From: Clostridium chromiireducens
Lineage (GTDB): Bacteria > Bacillota > Clostridia > Clostridiales > Clostridiaceae
DNA: 64,000 nucleotides
Assembly (NCBI RefSeq): GCF_002029255.1
Contig: NZ_MZGT01000021.1
Coordinates: 17,047 to 81,046 of the forward strand
Direction of reading: 5' to 3'
A model generated the notes under the pieces. It was not told the origin of the DNA. It ran no database searches and saw nothing but the letters and a program-made list of their open reading frames with translations. Below, piece by piece: positions 34,143 through 43,415 of this stretch. Position numbers and translations under genes: made by a program. Each line of letters opens with the position of its first letter. Position 1 is the first letter of the stretch.

Positions 34143-35678
34143 ATGTTATTTTTTAAATTCTTAATGGCGATATTACCTATCATTTGGCTTATTATTGCAC
34201 TCAGTGGATTAAAAATGCCTGGTTATAAAGCCTGCTCTATTGCACTTGTTCTTACATTGGTTTTAGCTATTTTTTTCTGGAAATTAGATGCAGTTTATGC
34301 TGCGACAGGGGTACTGGAAGGTATACTTAACGCATTATGGCCAATTTGTCTAGTTATTGTGGCAGCTCTGTTTACGTATAATTTGATTTTACGTACAGGT
34401 GCGATGGATTCAATAAAAAAAATGTTGGCTGGAGTTTCTAGGGATAAAAGGGTTTTAACCTTAATTATTGGATGGGGATTCGGTATTTTCATGGAAGGAA
34501 TGGCGGGCTTTGGTACAGCAGTTGCTATCCCAGCATCTATGCTTGCGGGTCTTGGATTAAATCCATTTGCAGCGGTTATAGCATGTTTGGTTGCTAATAC
34601 TACACCAACTGCTTTTGGATCGGTTGGAATACCGCTCGTAACACTTTCAGCAGTAACAAAAGTTGGAGCCAACGCATTGGCAGCAAATACTGCAATAATT
34701 GAAGCACTTCTCTTCTTTATCGGTCCATTTGTTATGGTATGCATTGTAGGTGGTGGAATAAAGGCATTGAAGGGAGTATTTATTGTTACCTTAGTTGCTT
34801 CATTATCATTTTTAGTACCTGCGTATATTACAGCAACAGTACTTGGAGCAGAATTACCAGATATAGTAGGTTCTATTTGCTCTATGGTATGTACAATTGC
34901 TGCAGCAAAAGTCTTTAATAAAGTACCTCAAGAAGAGTATTGTATTGAAGTTAACAAGACACAAGAAGAAAGAACTTTATCATTTGGTAATGCAGTACAA
35001 GCTTGGTGTCCATTTATTTTAATATTCTTAATGTTAATGTTTACGTCTACATTATGTACACCGATTCATGATGCAATTGCAGTATTTAAAACTAGTGCAA
35101 GTGTATATGCTGGTAAAGGAGCTAATACGTTGACCTTTAGCTGGATTAATACGCCAGGTATTATAATTTTCATTGCTGCAATTATTGGAGGTATTATTCA
35201 AGGGGCAAAAGTATCATTGATGTTTGATGTGTTACTTAATACATTAAAAGCAAACTGGAAAACAATTGTTACAATTTGTGCAGTTATGTCAACAGCAAAG
35301 GTAATGAGCTATAGTGGAATGATTTCAGATATTGCAAGCCTTTTAGTTGTAGTTACAGGAGGGGCATATCCGTTAATTTCCCCACTAATTGGATCCATTG
35401 GAGGATTTGTTACAGGTTCAGGTACATCAACCAGTGTTTTATTTGGAGGATTACAAGTACAAACAGCACAGAACCTTGGACTTTCTGCTGCATGGATGGG
35501 AGCAGCTAATACTCTTGGAGCAGGTATAGGAAAGATGATTTGTCCTCAAAGTATAGCAATTGGAGCAAGCGCTATTGGCAAATCTGGTTCAGAAAGTAAA
35601 ATTTTAAGAAGTGTATTTAAATATTATATCTGCTATGTAGTTATAGCTGGAATCATATGTTTTGTTGGAACACTTTAA
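34143..35678 (+). CDS. lctP: L-lactate permease (LctP family)
   Basis: A 511-aa permease with about 13 membrane helices. ATG 34143 has AAGGAGG 8 bases ahead; a TTG at 34122 would start upstream of that RBS. Family blocks GWGFGIFMEGMAGFGTAVAIPASM and VTGSGTSTSVLFGGLQ are intact. It imports lactate (and glycolate) with H+. A 287-bp gap from etfA holds no ORF or clear terminator, so read-through from etfBA or a second promoter are both possible. Confidence 0.93.
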   Translation: MLFFKFLMAILPIIWLIIALSGLKMPGYKACSIALVLTLVLAIFFWKLDAVYAATGVLEGILNALWPICLVIVAALFTYNLILRTGAMDSIKKMLAGVSRDKRVLTLIIGWGFGIFMEGMAGFGTAVAIPASMLAGLGLNPFAAVIACLVANTTPTAFGSVGIPLVTLSAVTKVGANALAANTAIIEALLFFIGPFVMVCIVGGGIKALKGVFIVTLVASLSFLVPAYITATVLGAELPDIVGSICSMVCTIAAAKVFNKVPQEEYCIEVNKTQEERTLSFGNAVQAWCPFILIFLMLMFTSTLCTPIHDAIAVFKTSASVYAGKGANTLTFSWINTPGIIIFIAAIIGGIIQGAKVSLMFDVLLNTLKANWKTIVTICAVMSTAKVMSYSGMISDIASLLVVVTGGAYPLISPLIGSIGGFVTGSGTSTSVLFGGLQVQTAQNLGLSAAWMGAANTLGAGIGKMICPQSIAIGASAIGKSGSESKILRSVFKYYICYVVIAGIICFVGTL

Positions 35679-35889
35679 GGCAGTTGATATTTTACAGGTG
35701 ACCATTTAAAGTTGACCAGGAAAATTTCAGTAGTTTTATTAAAATTAAAGAATCTTATTCAAAAGTCTACATTGTCTACGGGACATCCTAAAGGGCATGA
35801 AGTGTAAACTGAATTCGTTCGGTGTAGTAATTTGCTAATGAAAGATAAAGTGAAATTTACACCTAATATGTTAGAAAGGAATGAATATT

Positions 35890-37323
35890 ATGGCTGAGTA
35901 TAATCAATTGACCGAAGAATTAATCTCAAAATTACAGGAGGCAGCTCCAGGACATATTTTAACAGGTGATGATATTAATGAAGATTATTGTCACGATGAA
36001 ATGCCTATTTATGGGAAAGTAGCTCCACAAGTTGTATTTATGGCACATTCTACAGAGGAAGTTGCCGCAGTAGTAAAAATATGTAATGAAAATAAGATAC
36101 CGGTTACTCCAAGAGGAGCAGGAACAGGTCTTGTAGGTGGGGCAGTGCCACTACTTGGAGGAGTTTTAATTGACATTACAAAGATGAACAAAATACTTTC
36201 TTATGACTTAGAAAATTTTGTTGTTCATGTAGAGGCAGGGGTTTTGTTAAATGATCTTGCAGAGGATTGCGCAAAGCAAGGATTATTATATGCTCCAGAT
36301 CCAGGCGAAAAGTTTGCTTGCTTAGGAGGAAATGTTTCAACAAATGCTGGTGGAATGAGAGCTGTTAAATACGGTGCAACACGTGATTATGTACGTGCTA
36401 TGAAAGTTGTTCTTCCAACAGGCGAAATTACTGACTTTGGAGCTACAGTATCAAAAACAAGTTCAGGTTACAGCCTTTTGAATTTAATGATTGGTTCAGA
36501 AGGTACCCTAGGAATTATTACAGAACTTACTTTGAAAATCATGCCAGCACCAAAGGTAGTTGCAAGTTTAATTATTCCTTTTGATAATTTAGATGATTGT
36601 ATTTCTACTGTTCCTAAGTTTAAGATGGAACACATGAATCCACAAGCTATAGAATTCATGGAAAGAGAAATAGTTTTATCTAGTGAAAGATATATTGGAA
36701 AGAGCGTATTCCCACAAGTAGTTGGTGGATTAACTGCAAATGCTTATTTACTTGTTACTATTGATGCAAGTAATGAAGATGAATTAAATAACCTTATCGA
36801 ACAAGCAAGTGAAATAGTATTAGATGCAGGGGCAATTGATGTTCTTGTAGCTGATACACCTGCAAAAATAAAAGATGCATGGGCTGCACGTTCTAGTTTC
36901 TTAGAAGCAATTATGGCAGAAACAAAATTATTAGATGAATGTGATGTTGTAGTTCCAGTAAATAAAATTGCTCCTTATCTTGCTTTTGTAAAAAAAGCTG
37001 GTGAAGAGTTTGGATTAACTATTAAGAGTTTTGGTCATGCAGGGGATGGAAATCTTCATATATACCAATGCAGTAATGATCTAGAAGAATCAGAATTTAA
37101 AGAAAGAGTTGATAAATTCTTTAAGATTATTTACGAAGAAGCAATAAAATGCGGAGGCCTTGTTTCAGGAGAGCATGGAATAGGCAGTGGAAAGATGAGT
37201 TATTTAGCAGATAGTGTTGGAGAAATAAACATGGAATTAATGAAAGGTATTAAAAAAGTGTTTGACCCAAATTCTATTATGAATCCAGGTAAAGTATGTT
37301 GCCCATTAGAAAATTTAGCTTAA
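35890..37323 (+). CDS. FAD-linked D-lactate dehydrogenase / GlcD-type oxidase (Etf-linked)
   Basis: A 477-aa VAO/PCMH-family flavoprotein. ATG 35890 is preferred over 35881, which touches the RBS AAAGGA. The N-terminal FAD domain has PRGAGTGLVGGAVP and CLGGNVSTNAGGMRAVKYG, and GSEGTLGIITELTLKI. The C-terminal FAD-oxidase cap has the metal-binding HAGDGNLH and GEHGIG. Coded with EtfBA and lactate permease, it corresponds to LctD, which oxidises D-lactate to pyruvate. The racemase divergent to the operon would feed it from L-lactate. Stereospecificity is inferred from the family. Confidence 0.92.
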   Translation: MAEYNQLTEELISKLQEAAPGHILTGDDINEDYCHDEMPIYGKVAPQVVFMAHSTEEVAAVVKICNENKIPVTPRGAGTGLVGGAVPLLGGVLIDITKMNKILSYDLENFVVHVEAGVLLNDLAEDCAKQGLLYAPDPGEKFACLGGNVSTNAGGMRAVKYGATRDYVRAMKVVLPTGEITDFGATVSKTSSGYSLLNLMIGSEGTLGIITELTLKIMPAPKVVASLIIPFDNLDDCISTVPKFKMEHMNPQAIEFMEREIVLSSERYIGKSVFPQVVGGLTANAYLLVTIDASNEDELNNLIEQASEIVLDAGAIDVLVADTPAKIKDAWAARSSFLEAIMAETKLLDECDVVVPVNKIAPYLAFVKKAGEEFGLTIKSFGHAGDGNLHIYQCSNDLEESEFKERVDKFFKIIYEEAIKCGGLVSGEHGIGSGKMSYLADSVGEINMELMKGIKKVFDPNSIMNPGKVCCPLENLA

Positions 37324-37387
37324 TAGGGCATAAGCAAAGATAATTGATATCTCACAAAATATAAAAAGGAAATAAAAATATTAAGTG

Positions 37388-37405
37388 GTGTACAAGCGAG
37401 TACAC
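37388..37405. other. Short hairpin between dld and acd
   Basis: GTGTAC-AAGCGA-GTACAC at 37388-37405, extended by flanking A and T to a 7-bp perfect stem. No U-tract, so more likely an mRNA processing or stability element than a terminator. Confidence 0.3.
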
Positions 37406-37438
37406 TAGATAGATATAAAAGAGAGGCAGGAAATTAAA

Positions 37439-38578
37439 ATGGATTTTAAACAAGATGAAAACCACCAACAATTACTAGAAATGTATCGTGAGTTCGCAGA
37501 AAATGAGGTAAAACCAATTGCAAAAGAAATTGATGAAAGCATGCGTTTCCCTGAAGAAAATGTAGCAAAAATGGCTGAAATGGGCTTGCTTGGAATTCCA
37601 TTTCCTGAAGAATACGGCGGAGCCGGAATGGACACATTAAGTTATATACAATGTGTAGAAGAATTATCTAAATGTTGTGCAACAACAGGTGTTATTGTTT
37701 CAGCACATACAAGTCTTTGTGCAACACCAATTTACACATATGGTACAGAAGAGCAAAAAGAGAAATATTTAAAACCACTTGCTTCAGGTGAAAAATTAGG
37801 TGCCTTTGGATTAACAGAGCCTGTTGCTGGAACTGATGCTTCTATGCAAAAGACAACAGCTGTACTCGAAGGAGACCATTATGTATTAAATGGAAGTAAA
37901 ATTTTTATTACTAATGCAGGCTATGCAGAGATATATATTGTTTTCGCTATGACAGATAAGAGTAAAGGAACAAAAGGGATTTCAGCATTTATCGTTGAGA
38001 AAGATTTCCCAGGTTTCTCTGTTGGAGGTCATGAGTTAAAGATGGGAATCCGTGCATCTTCTACATGTGAATTATTCTTTGATAACTGTATAGTTCCAAA
38101 GGAAAATCTTTTAGGAGAAGAAGGCAAAGGATTTGCTATTGCAATGGCAACTCTTGATGGAGGCCGTATTGGTATTGCTGCACAAGCTCTTGGTATTGCA
38201 GAAGGTGCAATAGAAGAAACTGTAAAATATGTTAAGGAACGTGTTCAATTTGGGCGTCCTATAGCACAATTCCAAAATACACAATTTGAACTTGCACAGA
38301 TGCGTGCAAATACTGAAGCTGCAAAACTTTTGGTATATCAAGCTGCATGTGCAAAAGATGATCATCAAAAATTCACACATTTAGCTGCTATGGCAAAATT
38401 GATTTCCGCTAGAAATGCTACTGATGTAACAAATCGTTGCTTACAATTATTTGGAGGCTATGGATATACAAGTGATTACCCAATTGAAAGAATGATGCGT
38501 GATGCAAAAATAACAGAAATTTATGAAGGAACATCAGAAGTTCAAATGATGGTACTTTCAGGATGGATGCTTAGATAA
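37439..38578 (+). CDS. Short-chain acyl-CoA dehydrogenase (butyryl-CoA dehydrogenase type)
   Basis: A 379-aa dehydrogenase of full family length. [21 protein letters not shown] and [16 protein letters not shown] are the FAD-binding segments. [16 protein letters not shown] and [34 protein letters not shown] hold the C-terminal domain, with the catalytic Glu in YEGTSE. It is last in the lct operon, after dld. Acyl-CoA dehydrogenases of this type use EtfAB as partner, so it may share the operon's Etf and tie lactate oxidation to butyrate formation. Co-regulation is inferred from strand and spacing. Confidence 0.92.
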   Translation: MDFKQDENHQQLLEMYREFAENEVKPIAKEIDESMRFPEENVAKMAEMGLLGIPFPEEYGGAGMDTLSYIQCVEELSKCCATTGVIVSAHTSLCATPIYTYGTEEQKEKYLKPLASGEKLGAFGLTEPVAGTDASMQKTTAVLEGDHYVLNGSKIFITNAGYAEIYIVFAMTDKSKGTKGISAFIVEKDFPGFSVGGHELKMGIRASSTCELFFDNCIVPKENLLGEEGKGFAIAMATLDGGRIGIAAQALGIAEGAIEETVKYVKERVQFGRPIAQFQNTQFELAQMRANTEAAKLLVYQAACAKDDHQKFTHLAAMAKLISARNATDVTNRCLQLFGGYGYTSDYPIERMMRDAKITEIYEGTSEVQMMVLSGWMLR

Positions 38579-38607
38579 TATAAAATAAATTTGCCTTCTT
38601 GTTAGGC

Positions 38608-38647
38608 TCACTCAAAAAATAATAGAGTACTAGTATTTTTTGAGTGA
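38608..38647 (+). terminator. Hairpin after acd
   Basis: A perfect 14-bp stem, TCACTCAAAAAATA with TATTTTTTGAGTGA, 30 bases after the stop codon. AGGC and GCCT outside it extend the stem with a bulge. Confidence 0.7.
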
Positions 38648-38664
38648 CTTAAGCCTATTTAAAT

Positions 38665-38720
38665 AAACTAAGAAAATAACAAGTTCGACTGCATAAAGAA
38701 CTTGTTATTTTTTTATGTGC
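38665..38720. repeat. Repeat family A, minimal copy 3, also a terminator
   Basis: AAATAACAAGTTC (38674-38686) pairs perfectly with GAACTTGTTATTT (38698-38710), followed by TTTT then ATGTGC. These are the end sequences of family A with the interior lost, and the result is a good intrinsic terminator. Confidence 0.65.
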
Positions 38721-38885
38721 TTAATACAAATTTCTAATATTAATAAATGAATGAGGTAAAGGAGAACGTATTTTTAAGGGGGAGAGAAGCTATTTATGCA
38801 TTGTTATAACAAATATTTGAATATTTGAGTTTTGATGGTATATAATTAAATAAATGAATAGTTATAAAAAACAAAGGGGTAAAAA

Positions 38886-39629
38886 ATGAAAAGGTTAAAA
38901 CCAATAAAAATTTTAGTAAACTCATTATTAATAGTTTCGGTATTGGTATTAAATCCAATAGGAGCAAATGCAGAATGGAGACAAAATAGCATAGGGTGGT
39001 GGTTCACCGAAGGAAATTCGTGGTCAGTTGGTTGGAGAGTGATTGATGAAAAATGGTACTATTTTGGACAAGATGGGTATATGAAAACAGGATGGTTACA
39101 AGATAGTGATGGAAAATGGTATTATTTAAATTCAGATGGAAGTATGGCCCACGATACAACAATAGACTGGTACACAATAGGTTCAGATGGAGCAAGGAAC
39201 CAAAGCGTGCAAAGTAGTTTTGAGCAAAGTACCACAACAGAAAACATTTTATCAAATGCTAATCTAAGCCATACAACGATAAGTGGTGTAACTGGTGTGA
39301 AATTTGATGATATTACCAAAATAGTTTTTTCTGATGGAAGAGGACGAAATAAGCCAGTAATAGTTGAAGATAAGCAAAAGATTAGAGAATTCATGGAATA
39401 TTTAAATGGCTATGGTGTTAAGAAAACAGAAAATCCTGAATCAATAGGATGGATATATAGGGGGATATTCTATTTAAATGACAAAGAAGTAATGGATATA
39501 ACATTTATTAATCCAATAGTTATTAATAGGAATTATTTTAATATTACAGAGGGTGAACTTGATACTGCAACTATTGGTAAGTTTTTAAAATCAATTGACC
39601 CTTATTATGATGTAATGGCTGGTTTATAA
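38886..39629 (+). CDS. Secreted wall-binding-repeat protein with unknown C-terminal domain
   Basis: A 247-aa protein. Signal peptide with cleavage after GANA. Three Trp/Gly choline-binding-type repeats follow at ~30-100: WWFTEGNSWSVGWRVIDEKW, YYFGQDGYMKTGWLQDSDGK and WYYLNSDGSM. After a short Ser/Thr linker, a ~110-residue domain (VKFDDITKIVFSDGRGR, IREFMEYLNGYGV, GIFYLNDKEVMDITF, ATIGKFLKSID) looks like a small alpha/beta fold I cannot name. It is likely wall-attached. RBS AAGGGG. It ends in a strong terminator. Confidence 0.75.
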   Translation: MKRLKPIKILVNSLLIVSVLVLNPIGANAEWRQNSIGWWFTEGNSWSVGWRVIDEKWYYFGQDGYMKTGWLQDSDGKWYYLNSDGSMAHDTTIDWYTIGSDGARNQSVQSSFEQSTTTENILSNANLSHTTISGVTGVKFDDITKIVFSDGRGRNKPVIVEDKQKIREFMEYLNGYGVKKTENPESIGWIYRGIFYLNDKEVMDITFINPIVINRNYFNITEGELDTATIGKFLKSIDPYYDVMAGL

Positions 39630-39651
39630 GCAATTTTTTAAAGTAAAATAT

Positions 39652-39683
39652 AAAACGGAACTCTTTTTCAGGAGTTCCGTTTT
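39652..39683. terminator. Strong terminator after the wall-binding-repeat gene
   Basis: A perfect 12-bp stem, AAAACGGAACTC with GAGTTCCGTTTT, and a T-rich tail. Confidence 0.85.
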
Positions 39684-39744
39684 ATTATATTGTATTATTA
39701 ACACTATTAATTAACATAGCGACCAAATAGGTTATTTCACGAGC

Positions 39745-40803
39745 CTAAGATATATGTTTATATATATGATAAGAAATATTGTCAGCACTTAGTCCATTTT
39801 CTAATGAATTATACACACGTCTATTTTTAGGGTCTATTAACTCTTTATTATTATAGTAGATTCTAGGAGTATTCCATAGAAGTTTTAAAGCACTTCCAAG
39901 TGGCATTTGATGATATTTGTCTGGCCATAGTTTCAATATCTCTCCTTTTACTAGTGCATAATATTTAGGGTTTATGCCTGGAAACAAGTGGTGCTCTGTA
40001 TGATAAGAAAAATTAAAATGGAGAATATCTAGCCATTTAGGAACTGTTACAGAAAGACTATTAGCTAAAGGATCATTTATAGGCACAAGAGGGTTTAGTC
40101 TATGGTTAGTAGAGATGTAACACATTACAATAAAATTACCTATGAAGAATGGAATTAAATATGAGAAAATCCATTTTTCGGTTTCAAGTAAGAAGAATAA
40201 ACCTATCCATATGATCCAAGGAAGTATAAATTGTATCCATAGTCTTAAATTTTTTTCCTTCTTCAATTCTTTACTATAAATAAAGAACATACGAGTGCCA
40301 TGAAGGGTAAAAGAAATAGTTAGTGCTGTGAAACTAAATAGAGAACGAAACAATAAAGGAAGCTTATAAATATACTTTATAAAAGTCCTATTGTTAAATT
40401 GCTCAAAGCTCATCCATGCATCTGGGTCATTTAGTTCATGTTGAGTATTAGCATGATGGCTCATATTATGCCACTTAATCCAAAGCTGAGGACCTATGCT
40501 TAAAGGCATAAAAGCTATTCCCCCAAGTAAATTCTTTAGCCAATGTGTTTTTACGACAGTACCATGTAAAATCTCATGTCCTAAAAAGCCTATAGATGCA
40601 AAACTAAAACCTAAAACTAAAGATATGAGAAATTTAATAAGGTAATTAAATTCCAATAAATTAATTGCAAGTATTCCACAAACTATAATTAATGTATATG
40701 CAAGTCCTCCGAATAATCTCGATGGGACTGGTTTAAATGCACTTTTTGGTAGTTTGGGTGATATCTTATTAGCATACCATCCTATATTATGAAGTTCTCT
40801 CAT
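39745..40803 (-). CDS. Membrane fatty acid desaturase
   Basis: A 352-aa integral membrane desaturase. ATG 40803 has AAAGGTGG ahead; an upstream in-frame ATG (40848) does not. All three His boxes of the acyl-lipid desaturase family are intact: HEILHG (HxxxH), HNMSHH (HxxHH) and HTEHHLF (HxxHH). These residues bind the di-iron centre, which needs O2 and an electron donor. Four or more membrane helices flank them. An O2-using enzyme is unexpected in a strict anaerobe; it could act on traces of oxygen. The substrate position is unknown. Confidence 0.88.
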   Translation of the reverse strand: MRELHNIGWYANKISPKLPKSAFKPVPSRLFGGLAYTLIIVCGILAINLLEFNYLIKFLISLVLGFSFASIGFLGHEILHGTVVKTHWLKNLLGGIAFMPLSIGPQLWIKWHNMSHHANTQHELNDPDAWMSFEQFNNRTFIKYIYKLPLLFRSLFSFTALTISFTLHGTRMFFIYSKELKKEKNLRLWIQFILPWIIWIGLFFLLETEKWIFSYLIPFFIGNFIVMCYISTNHRLNPLVPINDPLANSLSVTVPKWLDILHFNFSYHTEHHLFPGINPKYYALVKGEILKLWPDKYHQMPLGSALKLLWNTPRIYYNNKELIDPKNRRVYNSLENGLSADNISYHIYKHIS

Positions 40804-40940
40804 TGATTTTACCACCTTTCTTATCTTAGAAAGTATTAATAAATACATATCCGATAAATATATTATGACTTTGAAATATATTTTCCAAAGTTCTTAATTC
40901 ATGTTAACAATAATTGTTATTAGTTGTCAATAATTATTTG

Positions 40941-41066
40941 TTGATATTGTTTTATATTACCTTAAATAAAGGATATTATGTTTTCAAAGTTGATGTATCA
41001 GGATTAAAAGATGAAGAAGCAGAAGAAAAAATCATGGATGCAAAAGTAGGCAATAAACAAAAATAA
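40941..41066 (+). pseudogene. Possible 3' remnant of a lost gene
   Basis: An open stretch ending in a stop at 41064 reads YYVFKVDVSGLKDEEAEEKI then MDAKVGNKQK. It has protein-like composition but no ATG or RBS; the frame closes upstream at 40911. I do not recognise the protein. The remaining 40804-41364 gap is otherwise AT-rich spacer. Confidence 0.3.
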
Positions 41067-41285
41067 ACAATAAAAATATTTTTATTGTTTACATTAAAGA
41101 TTCTTTTAAAGGAATATGGTTTTAAATAAAACTTTTTTACAAGTTAAAAAGGTAAAAAGTTAAGAAGGTAAAAATAAAAAAAGTTAACAATTTATAGGAA
41201 ATATCAGCGTTGAGGCATATTGAAAGGGATTAAAGAAATAAGTGTTATGAACTATGACATGAGAAAACTAATTTTAAATTTGTAG

Positions 41286-41319
41286 AAACTGAGACTTTTC
41301 TTGTGAAGAGTCTCAGTTT
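41286..41319. terminator. Terminator of the lipoprotein gene
   Basis: A perfect 11-bp stem, AAACTGAGACT with AGTCTCAGTTT, located downstream of the minus-strand lipoprotein gene. The T-run on the plus side suggests two-way use. Confidence 0.7.
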
Positions 41320-41364
41320 TATCATATTATACACTTTGCTAGATATAATTATGATAAACTTAAT

Positions 41365-42018
41365 TTATCCAAATTCATGTCCCGGTATCCCGTTATTAAC
41401 ATAAGTCTTGCCTTCTAATGGATGGAACCCAGATATTTCTATATCTGTTACAACAGGATATGAATTATGCTTATTGGGAAATGTAAAGTTGAGAGTATAA
41501 TTTTTTCCGTGAAAAACAGCTTTCGTACCATCGCCAGTAAAAACTGCGGTGTTTTTAATGAAAATAACTTTTTTACTTTCTGTCTTCCCATATAATGTAT
41601 TTACCTCATAAATAGTAAAATCAAAAGAAGTATTAGTTACATTAGAAATTGCAATTTCACAATAATTTTTTAATACATTATCTCCAAAACGCCTATCATC
41701 AAAATAAGTGCCATTATATAATTTGACTATACTATTTACTTTAGTTGTTTTTTGGGAGTCATTATTTTTATCTTTTACTTCTTGTTCATTTGGACTTTTT
41801 TTAGCAGACTCTGTAGAACTTATGGATTTTGAATCTGTTTCTTTCTTTACATCAACATTATTTTGATCAATAGTAGCTTGTATTGGAACATTAACGTCTT
41901 TTGAATTATCTTGTGAAGTTTGGTTTTCGTTGGTAGGATGCATAGAGTTATTATTACTACAACCACCTAAAATTAGAAGCAAACTTAAACAAGATATCAA
42001 AACTAAGTTCTTTTTCAT
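41365..42018 (-). CDS. Lipoprotein of unknown function
   Basis: A 217-aa lipoprotein. The start MKKNLVLISCLSLLLILGGC is a type II signal peptide with lipobox LGGC (Cys 20). An Asn/Ser/Lys/Asp-rich spacer (~21-90) follows. The C-terminal ~120 residues form a beta-rich domain with YFDDRRFGDNVLKNYCEIAISNV, SFDFTIYEVNTLYG and KAVFHGKNYTLNFTF. I do not recognise this domain. It is membrane-anchored and displayed outside. RBS AGGGG; no obvious operon partners. Confidence 0.75.
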   Translation of the reverse strand: MKKNLVLISCLSLLLILGGCSNNNSMHPTNENQTSQDNSKDVNVPIQATIDQNNVDVKKETDSKSISSTESAKKSPNEQEVKDKNNDSQKTTKVNSIVKLYNGTYFDDRRFGDNVLKNYCEIAISNVTNTSFDFTIYEVNTLYGKTESKKVIFIKNTAVFTGDGTKAVFHGKNYTLNFTFPNKHNSYPVVTDIEISGFHPLEGKTYVNNGIPGHEFG

Positions 42019-42220
42019 AATACGAACCCCTTTAATTTTAAAATCAATAATTATAATAATATTATAACAAAGTCATCTATATTATATATATATTACCTTT
42101 AAAGCATTGAATTGTTACCTCAGTTATTTGATTTTTTGTTTAAGTTATACATACAAGGATAAAAAATATCATTATTTGTTACTTATACGACGAGCATAAA
42201 AAGCAATATCGAATTACACA

Positions 42221-42259
42221 AAAAGTAGTACCACAAAGTATGATTGTGGTACTACTTTT
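42221..42259. terminator. Strong bidirectional terminator
   Basis: A perfect 14-bp stem, AAAAGTAGTACCAC with GTGGTACTACTTTT, follows the bacteriohemerythrin gene on the minus strand. T-runs flank it on both sides. Confidence 0.85.
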
Positions 42260-42355
42260 TTTAAACAAGAACTATTTAAATGTCTATCAGCTAAAGTACT
42301 TTAGGATCTTTAGCAAAGAAGGAATGGTTAAGAAATATGTATTTTTGATTATATT

Positions 42356-42769
42356 TTAGTTATTATATCCATTTTCAATCATAAAATCACCTAAATCTTT
42401 ATCTAAATTTGTTATGTGATTTTTTAACCAATCAGCTAGTCTTTCTTGAATATTTGAGGCTAATAATGCTGAAGTTCCCTGGGTTTCAAAAACTCTTCTA
42501 AATTCTTTAAGATCGTTTTTAAATTCTTCATGTTGTTTATGTTGAATATTATATAGAGGATAATTTATCTTCAGTTGAAGTTCTTCTTCTTCATTAAAAT
42601 GCTTCACTACATATTCCTCAAGAAAGTCTAGAGTTTTAGTGACTTCTTCATTGCCTTTGTCCTCTTTAATAGATGTCAACAATTGGTCCAAACGATCAAT
42701 TAACTCTTTATGTTGATTGTCAATGCTATCAATTCCTATATTTAAAGTCCAATCCCAATCTAAATACAT
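42356..42769 (-). CDS. Bacteriohemerythrin
   Basis: A 137-aa four-helix di-iron O2-binding protein. ATG 42769 (MYLDWDWTLNIGI) has GGAAGGTGA ahead; the longer frame from 42787 does not. The di-iron ligands are visible: DSIDNQHKELI (His), VVKHFNEEEEL (His and Glu), IQHKQHEEF (two His) and LKNHITNLDKDLGD (His and Asp). It stores, carries or senses O2 in the cytoplasm. It stands alone between terminators. In an anaerobe it fits the oxidative-defence genes nearby. Confidence 0.93.
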   Translation of the reverse strand: MYLDWDWTLNIGIDSIDNQHKELIDRLDQLLTSIKEDKGNEEVTKTLDFLEEYVVKHFNEEEELQLKINYPLYNIQHKQHEEFKNDLKEFRRVFETQGTSALLASNIQERLADWLKNHITNLDKDLGDFMIENGYNN

Positions 42770-43223
42770 TAAAATCACCTTCCACAAACTATTTTTTTAA
42801 TCTTATAAATATATATTTCTATATATTATTTAGAATACCTCTTTGTTCAGCAATTATTTTCACCTGTTTTATAAGGAATTGCTTTTCATTGCCTTATACT
42901 TTCATAGTTTTATTTGAAGCTATATTTACACGGTAATTTTTTATGGGAATAAATTAATAAAGTATATAAAAGCCTGATTAAAGTGTTACTTATATTTATG
43001 TTGTAGATGTAGTAAGAATATTAGAATTAATGTAAGTTTGGCACCATTATGTGGGAATAATGATGTATGTTGTATAAATAGGACATATGTGGTAAAGTAT
43101 AAATAATAATTAACATAAGAATTCCCTACTCTGGGAGTCAGAGTATTCTTTTAGGTACTTGCAAAGCTTATAATTACCTAAATAGGATACTTTATTAATA
43201 TACTTTGAAAGGATTTGATAAAC
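42770..43223. other. Gap with one hairpin
   Basis: About 450 bases without a convincing gene. A hairpin lies at 43118-43152 (ACTCTG with CAGAGT, flanked by AAGAAT and ATTCTT), just ahead of the small ORF at 43224, and may terminate upstream transcription or shape its leader. Confidence 0.35.
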
Positions 43224-43415
43224 ATGAATAATGATGCAGTGTTATTATCTGAAATTAAGAACAAGAAAAATAGGACAAGAGCAGAGGAATTGCTATTAAA
43301 AGATGAAAATATCATAAGCTATATTCAAGATATTTTAGTTGAAGAGTCTAAAGGCCATATTTGGCACGAAGGAGCTATTAAAAAAATTAGAGAATACATA
43401 AATGTAAATTATTAG
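43224..43415 (+). CDS. Small protein of unknown function
   Basis: A 63-aa acidic and basic helical protein starting MNNDAVLLSEIKNKKNRTRAE. GAAAGGA lies 11 bases before ATG 43224. No membrane segment or motif. It looks like a short helix-turn domain and I do not recognise it. Likely real from codon use and RBS. Confidence 0.5.
   Translation: MNNDAVLLSEIKNKKNRTRAEELLLKDENIISYIQDILVEESKGHIWHEGAIKKIREYINVNY

Noticed and set aside
34295..34744. 149-aa open frame on the minus strand
   Set aside because: It is antisense to lctP, has no RBS, and its composition mirrors the codon bias of the real gene.
20951..38578. One lactate regulon spanning the LUD gene and the lct operon
   Set aside because: The operator boxes are different (GAATGAACATTC versus ATTGGTnnnACCAAT), so common control is not supported by sequence.
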